64,000 nucleotides of DNA from Cardiocondyla obscurior (Eukaryota > Arthropoda > Insecta > Hymenoptera > Formicidae): positions 11,103,001 to 11,167,000 of the forward strand of contig NC_091865.1 of NCBI RefSeq assembly GCF_019399895.1. The letters run 5' to 3'. The notes below the pieces were generated by a model, which did no database searches, was not told where the DNA came from, and worked only from the letters and a program-made list of their open reading frames with translations. The number at the start of each line of letters is the position of its first letter. Positions within the stretch are counted from its first letter, which is position 1. Positions 53,374 through 64,000 of this stretch are shown here, one piece after another. The translations under genes were made by a program, and so were the position numbers.

Positions 53374-53458
53374 TTAAGTTGTCGAAAAAGTCATGAGCGT
53401 TTTAAAAATATTTTTTAAAAGTAATTTATAAAATATGCTATGACTTTCGACAACCCAA
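53374..53458. mobile_element. 85-bp mariner-type miniature element
   Basis: Terminal inverted repeats begin TTAAGTTGTCGAAA on the left and TTGGGTTGTCGAAA on the right (read inward), both running on to GTCAT. They are flanked by TA on each side (53372-53373 and 53459-53460), the target duplication of Tc1/mariner elements. The interior is AT-rich with no coding capacity. It is a non-autonomous remnant that would need a transposase from elsewhere. Confidence 0.75.
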
Positions 53459-53481
53459 TATCACTTATATAATACTATAAT

Positions 53482-53561
53482 TTACGCGAATTACGCGAAA
53501 AACGCGATTTACGCGAAGTTCCCGGTTTACGCGATTAATTAGAAGTTGCTGATTTACGCGA
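53482..53561. repeat. TTACGCGA octamer cluster
   Basis: Five exact TTACGCGA copies (starts 53482, 53491, 53509, 53527, 53554) and one degenerate AACGCGA (53501) lie within 80 bp, all in the same orientation. Start-to-start spacings are 9, 18, 18 and 27 bp, all multiples of 9, although the sequence between the outer copies differs. It starts 24 bp after the mariner-type element ends. It could be a decayed 9-bp satellite or clustered protein-binding sites. Confidence 0.75.
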
Positions 53562-53611
53562 ATTCTTTTTTTAAATATTTTTAATTAATTTAAAAAGAAA
53601 GTTTGACTCAC

Positions 53612-53642
53612 CGTAGCAGCGGAGTTATAGGTAAAGTTGATT
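53612..53642 (-). other. exon-like module, short type (copy 1)
   Basis: A 31-bp block on the minus strand follows TTTTTTCTGTTACAG and ends at CTACG|GTGAGT. Both splice-site matches are strong. It shares AACTCCGC and the flanking order with the 61-bp module at 52607-52667. A 31-bp exon is unusually small. Confidence 0.4.
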
Positions 53643-53822
53643 CTGTAACAGAAAAAATATAACATTTTATTCTAGATGTGTTGAAAATAATTTGCAATAT
53701 TAAAAAAAAACATTTATACGCAAATCTAATTAATTTATTAAATAAATAATTAAAAATAACGTTTTCTTTATTACCGAAACGAAAAAACTATCAATTTTGT
53801 GTAAAGAAAAAGCGATTCTTAC

Positions 53823-53929
53823 CCTGAGGTTGCTCCGCTGATGCCCGATACCCTTCCTGGGCCTCCTCCTCCTCTCAGTTCGTCCAGGATGTTGGGTCTT
53901 CTTCGTTAGCTTCTCCTCCAGATTCTAAT
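53823..53929 (-). other. exon-like module, long type (copy 2)
   Basis: A 107-bp block on the minus strand lies between the acceptor TTTTTCTGTTTCAG and the donor CTCAGG|GTAAGA. It begins ATTAGAATCTGGAGGAGAAG, like the module at 54295-54391, and ends like the module at 52948-53003. Its three frames each contain a stop, so it does not encode a continuous peptide from end to end. Confidence 0.45.
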
Positions 53930-54022
53930 CTGAAACAGAAAAAGAGTCACTTGATTAATATCATATCTCAAATCGTATATCTGTATAGATTTGCTATCGC
54001 AGAATCTAATTGGCATACGTAC

Positions 54023-54201
54023 TTTTTAGCAATGAGTGGCCAAAGCTCTGCTTTCCACGTTGTACGGGTGTGGTATGGTATGTGTTGTGTGTAGTGCGAG
54101 GCCCGACTGAAGGACGCAGCGCCCAAGGCCACCTACGCCGCGCGCGCTCGCACGCCGACCGATGTGTGTGTACATTCCTCGCGCTCGACCTAGTAAACAC
54201 T
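54023..54201 (-). other. exon-like block without a duplicate
   Basis: The minus-strand acceptor TTCTTTTACAG precedes a 179-bp GC-rich block ending at AAAAA|GTACGT. It holds a 59-codon open frame rich in Arg, His and Thr, and a 47-codon ATG frame starting Met-Tyr-Thr-His-Ile-Gly-Arg. Neither is recognisable, and the larger frame meets a stop if joined to the next module. The donor is weaker than its neighbours. Confidence 0.3.
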
Positions 54202-54294
54202 CTGTAAAAGAATTCCAGGCTGAATATTATTTCCGAATATTATATTGAACATCTCGCAGGTTTTGACTTTAAGACAACGAAAAATAATGCTTAC

Positions 54295-54391
54295 TGGAGG
54301 TTCGCCGATGCTTCTCCGAGACCTCTTTCTCTTCCTTCTCCTTCTGACTACCGTCGACGGCGGTACGTTATCTTCTCCTCCGGATCTTTAT
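54295..54391 (-). other. exon-like module, long type (copy 1)
   Basis: A 97-bp block on the minus strand lies between the acceptor TTTTCTGTTGCAG and the donor CCTCCA|GTAAGC. Its start (GGAGGAGAAG followed by a one-base difference, then TAACG) and end (GCATCnGCG near the donor) match the module at 53823-53929. The middle has diverged, and one frame encodes an Arg/Lys-rich run, VRRRRKRKRSRRS. Confidence 0.45.
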
Positions 54392-55020
54392 CTGCAACAG
54401 AAAATTTTTCATTTGATTAATATCTCAGAATATAGAGCGACAAGATATAGCGCAGAAGGTAATTCACGAACGTAATAACGTACGTTATTTGTCACCGTAT
54501 TCAGAGTTCCGCTAGTTACGAAAGACGGCGTAGAGACGCCAGCGGCGCTGGCTACGTGACCGATCACCTTTACCGACGCGAGACAAACATCGCGCGCGAG
54601 TCTCGCACGGGGCCGAGATTTTCGTAGATCATTTGGCGACGTTAGCTGTATGACTATCTTGCACGAGGGAATACCTAACTCCGTGCGCGCGAGCTATGTA
54701 CTACGTACGCTCGCCTTGATGCCCGCGCGGTCACACTAACTGCGTTACCGTCCACATTTCGGGACTCGTGCGCTACGCAGAAATATTAACTTGAAAATGT
54801 CGCTGCTCTTGTACACGAAATCCCGCTTCTAATAAGCTCCGGCCGTGCTGATGAGCAAGTAACTTTCAGTTTTATGTATAACCTTTCTATCGGCCGTGTC
54901 GCGGAACATTTATGACTGGATATTAGTCACTCCCAAATTAATTACTCGCGAAAGAATCATTCGTGAACTGATAACGTTACGTCCGGACGAGTATGTACAT
55001 GTAAATTATGTACAACTTAC

Positions 55021-55130
55021 GTTAACGAACGAGAGGTCTCCTGCAGAGGTGTTGCTCGGTCTGTGGATGGCGGGGGAATGAAGGAGAGACACGGCGCGCC
55101 GCCGCACGTGCGCAGTAGTAAAAGTACTAG
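55021..55130 (-). other. candidate first exon of the minus-strand transcript
   Basis: The minus strand reads TCGTTCGTTAAC|GTAAGTTG at 55021/55020, a strong donor upstream of, and in the same orientation as, the module series. The upstream limit is not defined. A GCCATCCACAG acceptor-like sequence lies at about 55063-55073, but a transcription start in the CpG-rich DNA just beyond is equally possible. Confidence 0.25.
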
Positions 55131-58100
55131 AACGTTGTCCACAACTTCGATATCGGCGACGAGAGTAATTCTCTTCGGTTTCTCACTAAACAGAACAAGA
55201 ATAATTGTTAGAATAATTAAATCATTGCTCCCTCACTGCGACAAGGTCCGCACAGATCGGATACGCGACGAATTAATACCACAACGTTACGGGTGATTGA
55301 ACAATTCTACGCTTAATATTCATTTCGCGAATGGTCTATCCGTATAAATTAATAATTGAAGAAGCACACTAGCGTCAAGTAATAGCTCTAATCCAAAAAT
55401 ATAATCACATTTTCAAGTTGCGAACGCCAGGAGATCCGCTCTCTACGTAGTGCACGGCGCGAATGGTACAATCTCTAACAGAGGGCGACTGCGGCACGTA
55501 TGCCGCTAACTGAGGGACGGCTATGACGTAACTCGCGCATTTAATTTGAATATGTCCGTGGCCAACATTCCAATGTACTTTAACACCTTACAAAAGAATT
55601 AATACACCGAATATTATTTTCGATGTTTCCGAATATTATTTTCACATCAGTCTATCGCGAATTTATAACTTTCACCACGAAGCGCATATTCTGTAATGTC
55701 TCGTATTAATTAACTTGAATTGAACAGACTGCAAGACGATCAGATACAAAATAAAAGCAGTGAGAAATTTTTCTATTGCTTAATTTCTTGACAAATTACA
55801 TTTAATTAAATTGTCCGCTAGTCATAAGTATTTCCTCTGCGAGCATTTCTTTCGTCCAGTTAGTAAGTCATAAAGCTCATCGTTTTATCGAAGGCGAAAT
55901 CAAAAAGCTGCATAAAGCAAAAGCGGAGCTCCTTCTCGTCGTAAAAGTCCACTCCGCGGCCGTGCGTGGATTTTACAACCCGGTATAATTGGCTGTAATC
56001 GCGGCCGTTAAGTATGCTTGATGAGATCTTTAATCTACATAGCCGTTTGCAGTTTTCACCGTCTACTTAATAGTTGCTTAGAGCCTTTACGAGTATTGCC
56101 GAATATCGAACGTGTCTTTAACACAGCGCGCAATGACGTTCGTTCCACGATCGTAAAGCTCACTCGAAGGATCACGAAAAGCTCTTGCTCTTCCGTGTTT
56201 CCGACGAGCGAGCTTTACATTTTACTGCAATGTTCCGAATGAGTTACGGCACGATCCGATTTGTACTTTATTGCGGTACCCTCAATTGATTAGCGTGTAT
56301 GTTATTTCGTTTCAGCTACACTTAAATTGAACAAAAATCCCATCAAAACCACCGACGCTAATAATCCTCTATTTTATACGTTTATATTTAAACCACTTAA
56401 TTTATTCAACTAAGTACATAAAGCCTCAAATTGTTTTGAGAAGTTGAAAACTTTCTATCAAATTTTTTACAATAAAATTATTATTTGTATTTCATAAAAA
56501 AAAATACGTATTATAATTAAATGTAGGGAACTAATAATTTTTTTTTTTTATGACTTATAGTAGGTTACCAGTGCAGTCTTTTTTTCTAATAGAAACGAGT
56601 ATTCCGTTTTGGCTGATAATATCATAAATATAGCGTAAACGTCAAAGAGACACGTACGTACAAGTCCGAAACTTCAAGGAACGCTTTTAATAGATAACTA
56701 TGTGGTGACTTGAGGCTCTGGTACATCGTGTGCTCAAGTTTTGAGCTTTGACTTCCGCCCGGCGCCGCATTGTTTCGCTTATTTCGTTAACTCTCGCCCG
56801 AGATCTCCTTGCAGATTTAATTTAATCCGGCAACTATATTAACATGAACGCCTAAGAGGAGAGTGGAGTGGGTTAGGAATCTCGTAATTATGCTGCTTAA
56901 TGATAGAACTATGTTCGTGTCAATTTGATTGACTATTGTCAATGAATGTATTCAAGTTTCAACGTGGCTAAATCTTCGAAATAGATTTCCGATTTGCATA
57001 CAATGTGGATACCTATTGAAATTGACAAGTTCCTTTATTCAATAACAACGGTATTGAACGGAAATGAACAATATAAGTTTTAATTTCGTATTTCAGATTT
57101 ACAAAAATAAATACTCATATAAATATATTCTTTTACGTCACATTTATAGATCTTTTTTTATTATCTTAAAGCTTTTGAGAATAGAAATGTTTAAATATGA
57201 AGAACGATCTAACTATTGACATAGGAGTTAAAATAAAATCGTTTTTCAAGAAATAAATTTCTATTTTAAAAAGGGAGAGAGCTCATTTTTGCCACTTTTC
57301 CGAGATGTTGAACGAATCTCCCGTTTGCATCACTTCGTACCACATGAGTAACGATTAGCTGTCATAGAGTTCTAGTCTGACAGTTCTAAAGATTGACGCT
57401 TCGATAATATTTTCGAAATCCCTGCTAATTAATAAATATATGTATAATAATTAGAATCAGTATCATTAAACGTAACAAGCACGATATATTTGAATCGCGC
57501 GACACTGGACGGCTCCGCGTTTCTAAACTTTGCATAGCAAAGTTTAACTAAATAAGATTAAAATTTTATTTGAGGTAGTTGTAATGTAAAAAATTTGAAA
57601 GCTTTGACACATGTCCTATGACTGTAAAACGTTAACTTCCGTCGGATTTCAAGATCGTTAAAAAGTTTTTAGTTAAAATTTTAGGCTGTAGGAAAGTAAA
57701 CAATGTGCACTGTTGGACATAAATATTTCTCTGGCGCAATGCATATCAAGTAACATATTTTCGTGTAAGCTTAGAACGTAACGATCCAAGCGACATGGCG
57801 AAAAACGACAATTTCGTAACACGCGTCAGAAAATATCCGCGCTGTGAAAACGTTGCTCTGTGGAATCTTCTACTGGCTCTGATATTCAGACAAGAAATAT
57901 ACGCTGCGCAATTTAAATCACAACGATGCACGAGGGAAAACTTTCAGCCGCGAAAACAAGCTAGGACGGGAAGGCTGGGCAGGGAAACACTAGACGAAAC
58001 ACAACCGGTTGCATGCATTAGCATTGTCAGAGCAAGCTGCCACTTTCGGTGGCGAAAGGGTTCGCTTCGCATTTGCATGAATAAGCAACGTCCGTGAAGC

Positions 58101-59617
58101 TGTTTGTTCAACCCTAGCGAACGTAAAATTTCAGCGCTAACTCACGTTACCGTAAAGGTCGATTAATTAAGCTAAGATTGATATTAGCAATTAAGAAAGC
58201 TGGTCGCGAAGTCTTTTTCAATGTACGGGAAAATTATAGTAAAATATTTGACATTACGTTGAACAGAATGATATTAATTTCAAGGGAAATTGAGAGTTAA
58301 TATTTATATTTTCACGCAACAACACGTTGCGAACGACAAAAGATTATTAATCAAGCGATGATCAATAATGATAATTAATTAAGTTAGGACGTCGAGACGG
58401 CCTAATTTAATCGAACAATTTTTTGTTTGTATTAAGAAAATAGAGATCTTTGCAGTACCTTGCTAACTATGTGAACAAACAGCATTAATTCGGAGGGGAA
58501 ATTGAGTTAATATTTACCGTACTATTTCACTAGTATAGAAGACGCAAATGTGTCCTTAATATGATTAAACGGCACTGAAGTGCACATCTTGCGGCAAGGG
58601 AATATAAATTAGCGTTTTGTGGTCGGAAGAATCACTTATTCATTCGACAAAATATTTAGCGGCGGAATTGCGACGTAACAGAGACGCATTCTCGGGGAGA
58701 TACATTTAATTGCGAGGACACATTATGCATGCGATTACGCGCCGCGCGATGGTGCGCGTCACATTCATGAATATAATCGCGGAATTTGGTAAAAGTTACA
58801 GCGTTATTCTCTTCTGAGAACAGTGGTGCTTCTCATTTTAAGTTACAATATTTTGTACTGCGTACTTTTAATAGCGAAACAACAGCTATTCACTGTGTTA
58901 TTCACACTGGAGTGGAAAGCTCGCAACCACCTTTCGTCTACGTAGCCTTTTCAAATGTATCCCTCTTTGTCAAAAATGCGCCGCAAATGCATTCCCGCCG
59001 TAATTTCGTTTCTACCGACGTTCCTAGAAAGCTTCTTTACATAACGAAAACTGGTTTTAACCATCTTTCGAGGGCATCTACCATCTATTCAAAGCAACAT
59101 CACAATTTTCTACATTTTTCGCGCCTGAATACACATCGCCGGCTCTCATTAAATTTTAACGAACGGATTTTGCGATACAAAAATATTCTTCCATTAAAAT
59201 AACTTATTCGCATCGCTTACGGAGAGTCCTTTTTTCGTGCTCCATGCGGCGAAGGATTTTATTCTATAATTTAAGTCTGTTAATATTTTAAAATAAAAAG
59301 TGCAAATAAACGTATTTTTTTTAAATTAGATTTAAATAAAAATAACGTTGCTCAAATATCTCACGATTTAACTGAACTTGAACAATACTGGAAAAATTTT
59401 AATACGAACGTTGAGTGGTATTATTAAATTATCATGATAGTTAATATAACTTTAAAAAAAAAAATAAAAAAAAAAAAACGTTGGAAAATATATTTTTTAG
59501 TTTTGCTTCTTCTTACAATGCTATATTTTAATGACACATTTCCTGCTGATATTGTAACACTTATAAAGCTCGGTGATTAAATTGGCCCGCGTTATTTTAA
59601 AGGTTAATTGTTGGCTC

Positions 59618-59649
59618 GCTATAGAGGTATATTGCTATAGAGGTATATT
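59618..59649. repeat. 16-bp tandem duplication
   Basis: GCTATAGAGGTATATT occurs twice in direct succession. Confidence 0.9.
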
Positions 59650-60794
59650 GAGTACAAAAGGGCTAAAGGTTGCCAAGCTATCACCCACGGGAGAATCGAT
59701 CGAGGCGGTCACTTAGCGGACATGTTTCACGAAACGAAGCCGTAAAGCCATTTGCATGTGACCTTAAATTTTGTAATACTTGTGATCGCGACAATGGAAC
59801 ACTATTAGTTCTCGATAGCGCGCCGTTCAATTTTCACGATGACTTGTGAAATTGCTTTATCCGCTGTGGATTGAGTTAAGTGAGAGAGTATAAACTGCAT
59901 TCGAGTAAAATTATATCATTCGAGCTAACTGAAAAGATACATCCTAGATTGGTACCTCTCGTACAAATATTTAAAAGATATTTTAATTCCTTGTGCAATT
60001 ACTTAAATGCATATTAAATTTATATTTCTGCAACGTTTATTATTAGTAATATCAGGAGTATTGAATTATCTCGGGGATCACTTTCATGATTAGTCGGTCT
60101 ATTGAGCTACACGCTACTGCTAATTCCCTATCAGAAACGCGAGCATAGACGTGCAACCCTTGATCCGTACGATGAAAGCCATCGTGGTGGCATATCTCGC
60201 GTACATTTCAGACACTTATTCATCGAATTGTCTAATTTGTATAAGTTGGTGCACAGTTAAGTGCATTCGCGTTCGCTCGCAAATTAGAAATGAATTCGAC
60301 GACCGTTTCTTTCCTCAGTATCGTTCTCCCACGGTTTACGGCCGTCAACGTCGTAACCCACTGTCGTTTGCATTCGACGGAGCGCGTCGAAAAATAATGA
60401 TCGGACTGCTCCTTCCGTTCCTTGCGCGTTTGGCACTAACGACACGCTACACGGACTCCCCCGCGTAATGGATATTTACGCACAATGTCACGCATGATCC
60501 TTGCTACCTTCCCGGCCGTTTCTATATGTACGAGAGCCTGTCGTGGGGGTGATTTGCGCGTACTAGAGTGACTTCGCGAGGACCTTTGCCGCCGCTCGTT
60601 ACAGGATGACGTAACTCGACTGACCTCGTCTCGCTTAGTAATTACGCTGGCTCAATACCCGGCATTGTGCACTATGCGACGAACATTTCGGCGTATCCCC
60701 GCGCTTATTACTTGCTCGTTGAAATATACCGTCATTCTCTTTGTGTCGGGAGAAAGAGGTTCTCCTTCTGAAGAAGTGCGTTTTCCAATTTCCC

Positions 60795-60820
60795 TTTTTT
60801 TTTTTTTTTTTTTTTTTTTT
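60795..60820. repeat. poly-T tract
   Basis: About 26 consecutive T residues, the longest homopolymer in the window. No retrotransposon body was recognised beside it. Confidence 0.9.
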
Positions 60821-61402
60821 CTGATATTTACAAAAGCGAAGAGTGTACAATTTGAATCGAAGGGAAAAAGTAATCCTTTATATCGGAGAGGCAAACAAAC
60901 TAAACAAAATTACACGACCGCAGTAAAATAAACTTGCTTTTTCAGTTACGATATTTCCCTCTGACAGCAAACGATTAAATTGTAGATATTGTACCACGCG
61001 CTATCAAAGCTTTTAAAAATACTAATCCGGGCTCTTTTTTTTTAATTTCCGGTTGAATAAATCGATGATTTGGATAAGCATCGCGGAATAATATTGCAAA
61101 AGTCATTCGCGCATCTGTAGGTATTGAAATTAGTATGGATTCGTTCGGCGCATCGGAAAGTAACCGATACAGCGGGTACCCGGCGCGAATGGCGGGGCTG
61201 CTTTGTAGATCGAGTCGTTAGAATGCAGGACGAGCCAACTTCTAAATGTTCTCTTTGTTTCGGACGAATTAGATTTATCGATGAAACACCTGCGGACTGC
61301 ATGAGCCCCGACTACATACTGCAACAAATGCATTACTACCTTCCGCGAGTCGTTCCAGCAACACGTAGGCGGCACATAAGATGTTTCTTTTCTCCTTTAC
61401 AG

Positions 61403-61423
61403 CGTTACGGAAGCGTGGCTTGC
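61403..61423 (+). other. candidate 21-nt microexon
   Basis: A textbook acceptor, TTTCTTTTCTCCTTTACAG, ends at 61402. A good donor, GCTTGC|GTAAGA, follows after 21 bp, a multiple of three. All three frames of the block are open (for example Arg-Tyr-Gly-Ser-Val-Ala-Cys). Microexons of this size occur in neuronal genes. The alternative is that the acceptor is real but the exon is longer, or that both matches are chance. Confidence 0.2.
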
Positions 61424-64000
61424 GTAAGATCTCACGGCGAGGGATAAAAAGTTGCTCTATTCGCCGCGACAAATTGAGAGAAAAGTAGGATCGCGTTCGG
61501 GTGGAAACTTTCGTTAAAAAATTATTAATAAATTAATCGAAGCTTTTCGGTCAGTTTTAGCTGAAAAACCCTTATTGATCTCTTTGGTAAACAAGATAAT
61601 AAAACAAGCTTTTTTAGCTTTTCTAATCTACGTTTTTCAAGTGCTTTTCCAGATTCGCGTTAATAATGTTAAGGTATTGATTTTCTCACTGCAGACGTCG
61701 CAATGTTTACCGCTGAGCAACATTAACGTTAAAGCTGTTTAATATTCAAGAACGTAACGTGTCGCTGAAATTACTGTCGATGACAGAATATTCTTGTGAA
61801 GAAATCACGAAGTTCACAATTCCGTGCGCTGGTAATAATGGCATTGCTGATTCCTTAAGCGTTTAACCGCTTTGACGTCAGTACCATTCCGCACTTAAAG
61901 CGTTAAAAGTATGCCTTTTATAACTACTTAAATGCAAATGAAAAGAACTTTCTTCTTTATCATGCTCTTTTTTACGACAGCGTATTTCTATTTTGCTCGC
62001 ACAACCTTTTCTCATTCTCCGCAAGAATATAACGTTTAAAACATTCTGCGCGTATCCACTTTTTATAATTAACTTAATTCATTCGCGCGAAAATTGTGTT
62101 TGATTAATTACTGATTACATTATTATAAATTTAAATCTATGGAGATTAATATAAGGCGATTTGCGGGAGGGACAAAGAAACGCATGTGGGAGCCAGCAGC
62201 GGTCGATGTTTTTGAAGCAAACCTTCGACTCGGCGCGCGCTTCTCGTCCGGGGTCTCTTCAGGCATGCATAGAAAACCGAAAATATCCAAACTGTCAGCG
62301 CGCAACCTTATTTGAGATGTCTTGCCCGCGCCATTTCATTACCGCACTCGAACCGGCAGTCGTGTAATATGAATATGCAATTTTATGACCACTCTGGGGA
62401 AACTCACGTACATACACGGGCGAGTTATGCGTTTCGTCCCTAGAGAAGCTCTCCGGGCTTATTCGGCAGGAAAGTTACGTACATACGGAGACGCGAGAGG
62501 GCGAAACGCAAAGTACACCGGGGGTCTCTATGTGCACACTATGCATCCAGGTCCGCGTGGCGTGGAAATTTTCGGAATTCCTTTCTCGGTGAGCGGGTGG
62601 CGTTCGTTCATTCGTTCGCCGAGCTCGACGTATGTCAATTCCTAAAACTGGCATGTATCGAAGTTTAAATGTCTCGAGAATTGCGACGATCTTGCGCCCG
62701 ATCCCGACAAAATTATCCATGAAAAGTTTCGACGCGTCACCGTCCCTTTTCGGTAAATCTCTCCCGAACTTCTCTCGATTTCTACACGCGATTTTCCTCC
62801 CCGTTTGCCGGATGATAAAAGCCAGCTTACGCGATTGTTCGGTTCCGGGCGCTCCGACGATCGTATTTAAGATCGTTATCTTTAACGACACTTGATTCCG
62901 TATAGAAAGTCGTGGCGGCCGTTGACAGCTGCAAGTGCATTACTTGCGCGACAAGTCCACCGTGACGACGCCGGCAACAAAGGTAAAAGGGTGGCTCTGC
63001 TGCGATGGGCGTAATCTTCGATTTCTCACGAGCCAGTGCGTGACGAATTCTGGACAATATGATAGTAAAGGTACTCCGATCGTTTCTATTTGCTATTTCC
63101 TGCTGCGTAATAAGTACATTTGGATATTTCGAAGAAAATTCACATTAATCGAATTATGACGATAAAAACGAAAAATTATATTCCGATGTAATTAATATAA
63201 TTAATTTTGATTCACGTCTAAGTAACTGAAATAGATGTATCTTCGGCACAGGAGCAGAATAATATATTAAAATGATATTGACCGTGCTTATCAGTTTCTC
63301 GAAATACATTTTTCATATAAATCGAAGCTAATATCGTAAAGTTTTTAATATAAATTATTACACATGGAGAGTTCTTGTAATATTTTTTGCGCGACGCATA
63401 CGTACCGTTTATACATATTGGAATATGTAATTAAGTTTACCTTTTAATATAATTTTAAGAGAATTTGTGCAAAGACGGGGAAGAGTATATTGCGCTTTGA
63501 TGCATGTCATTTTTCGAATCAACCTTTACGATGCGTTCGTTAAGTAATTAGCTTATGAACTCTAATAAAAGCATAATAGTTACTGGGCCTTTGCTCAGTG
63601 CCTGAGCGAGGAAGCAACTCGATCGCCATTAAATTCAGCGCAATTGAGTTTGCTGCTCGTGCACCGGTTCGTAGAAAATCCGTGTCCAGGACGCAAGAAG
63701 GACGTCGCCATAATGCAAGCAAGATATAATAAAAATGTTAATTACGACGTACGCATGACTGAGGGAAAGCGGAAAAAGAAAAAGAACCTCGGTCGAGGCA
63801 GTCTAACATTTCGTAATAAATTCCGTTCAAGTTGAAATCAATATTTTCGTACCCTTTCGTTTCCATATCTCGTTGCTCAAAATAACGAGTTTGGGATGGG
63901 AGGAAAAAAAATCGCAGATAAAAATGACGCAAGGAATCAAAAGGCGATGGGCGCTGGAGTGAAATAGAAGAAGGAAAAAGAGGAAGCCTCATGCGCGATC

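Larger units (their letters stand above)
52607..55130 (-). ncRNA. putative multi-exon minus-strand transcript with duplicated exon modules
   Basis: Read on the minus strand, this region shows an ordered series of short blocks bounded by splice-like sites: a donor GTAAGT at 55020 and modules at 54295-54391, 54023-54201, 53823-53929, 53612-53642, 52948 and upstream, and 52607-52667. Acceptors share the form TTCTGTnnCAG or TTTTACAG. Donors are GTAAGC, GTACGT, GTAAGA, GTGAGT, GTAAAT and GTGAGT. Within the modules no reading frame stays open across the implied junctions. For example, 54295-54391 and 53823-53929 have in-frame stops at or near their starts in the otherwise open frames. This favours a spliced noncoding RNA, a 5' UTR series, or a decayed gene. 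The module duplications are direct sequence evidence. That it is transcribed is inference. Confidence 0.35.
55131..64000. other. non-genic stretch to the end of the window
   Basis: I see no well-supported gene. AT-rich DNA alternates with CpG-rich blocks at about 60290-60660, 61120-61240 and 62140-63050. Poly-A/T tracts lie at 56540-56549, 59454-59479 and 60795-60820. A 16-bp tandem duplication lies at 59618-59649. Frames of 138 codons (58786-59202, plus, TTG start; 62475-62891, minus), 107 codons (61124-61447, plus) and 105 codons (60151-60468, plus) have no recognised domains. Confidence 0.5.

Noticed and set aside
53482..53561. TTACGCGA cluster as a CRISPR-like array
   Set aside because: The units are 8 bp and there are no uniform spacers. 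CRISPR arrays do not occur in insect nuclear genomes.
61196..61330. Cys-containing segment (CSLCFGRIRF) as a zinc finger
   Set aside because: Only one CxxC pair is present, with no second correctly spaced pair. The flanks lack a convincing acceptor and donor.

Overview
The window reads as insect nuclear DNA, most likely from a hymenopteran such as an ant. AT-rich stretches full of poly-A/T runs and dinucleotide repeats alternate with GC-rich blocks in which CpG is common (TCGCG, CGCGCG and similar). No open frame has a domain I recognise. I found no rRNA, tRNA, CRISPR array, operon or intact transposase gene. Most of the window looks intronic or intergenic. The species and the host gene cannot be named from this sequence.

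The plus strand carries two textbook recursive splice (ratchet) sites. In each, a strong polypyrimidine tract and CAG are followed directly by GTGAGT (junctions at 9537/9538 and 35790/35791). I saw no such sites on the minus strand. Together they suggest that at least the first ~36 kb lies in the very long intron or introns of one plus-strand gene. Between them are candidate plus-strand coding exons: a Ser-rich segment at 20162-20262 and a possible pair at 25963-26044 and 26502-26680. All are unassigned and of low to moderate confidence.

A second locus is on the minus strand at about 52.6-55.1 kb. It holds a series of short exon-like modules, most bounded by a TTCTGTnnCAG-type acceptor and a GTRAG-type donor. 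Two module types recur: one at 54295-54391, 53823-53929 and 52948-53003, and a second, shorter one at 53612-53642 and 52607-52667. This looks like an intron-exon unit that duplicated in tandem. Stop codons break the long frames, so a spliced noncoding RNA or a decayed gene fits better than an ordinary protein gene. An 85-bp mariner-type miniature element with TA target sites and a cluster of TTACGCGA octamers sit inside this array.

Other structure: a GC-cored foldback element of about 0.4 kb near 13.8-14.2 kb, perfect short hairpins at 16.8 kb and 37.2 kb, G-quadruplex-type tracts at 22.1 kb and 42.8 kb, and a minus-strand 148-codon frame at 5.3-5.7 kb that runs into an excellent splice donor. 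Several 100-250 codon open frames lie mostly in GC-rich blocks. They overlap open frames on the other strand, have no recognisable domains, and are probably chance.
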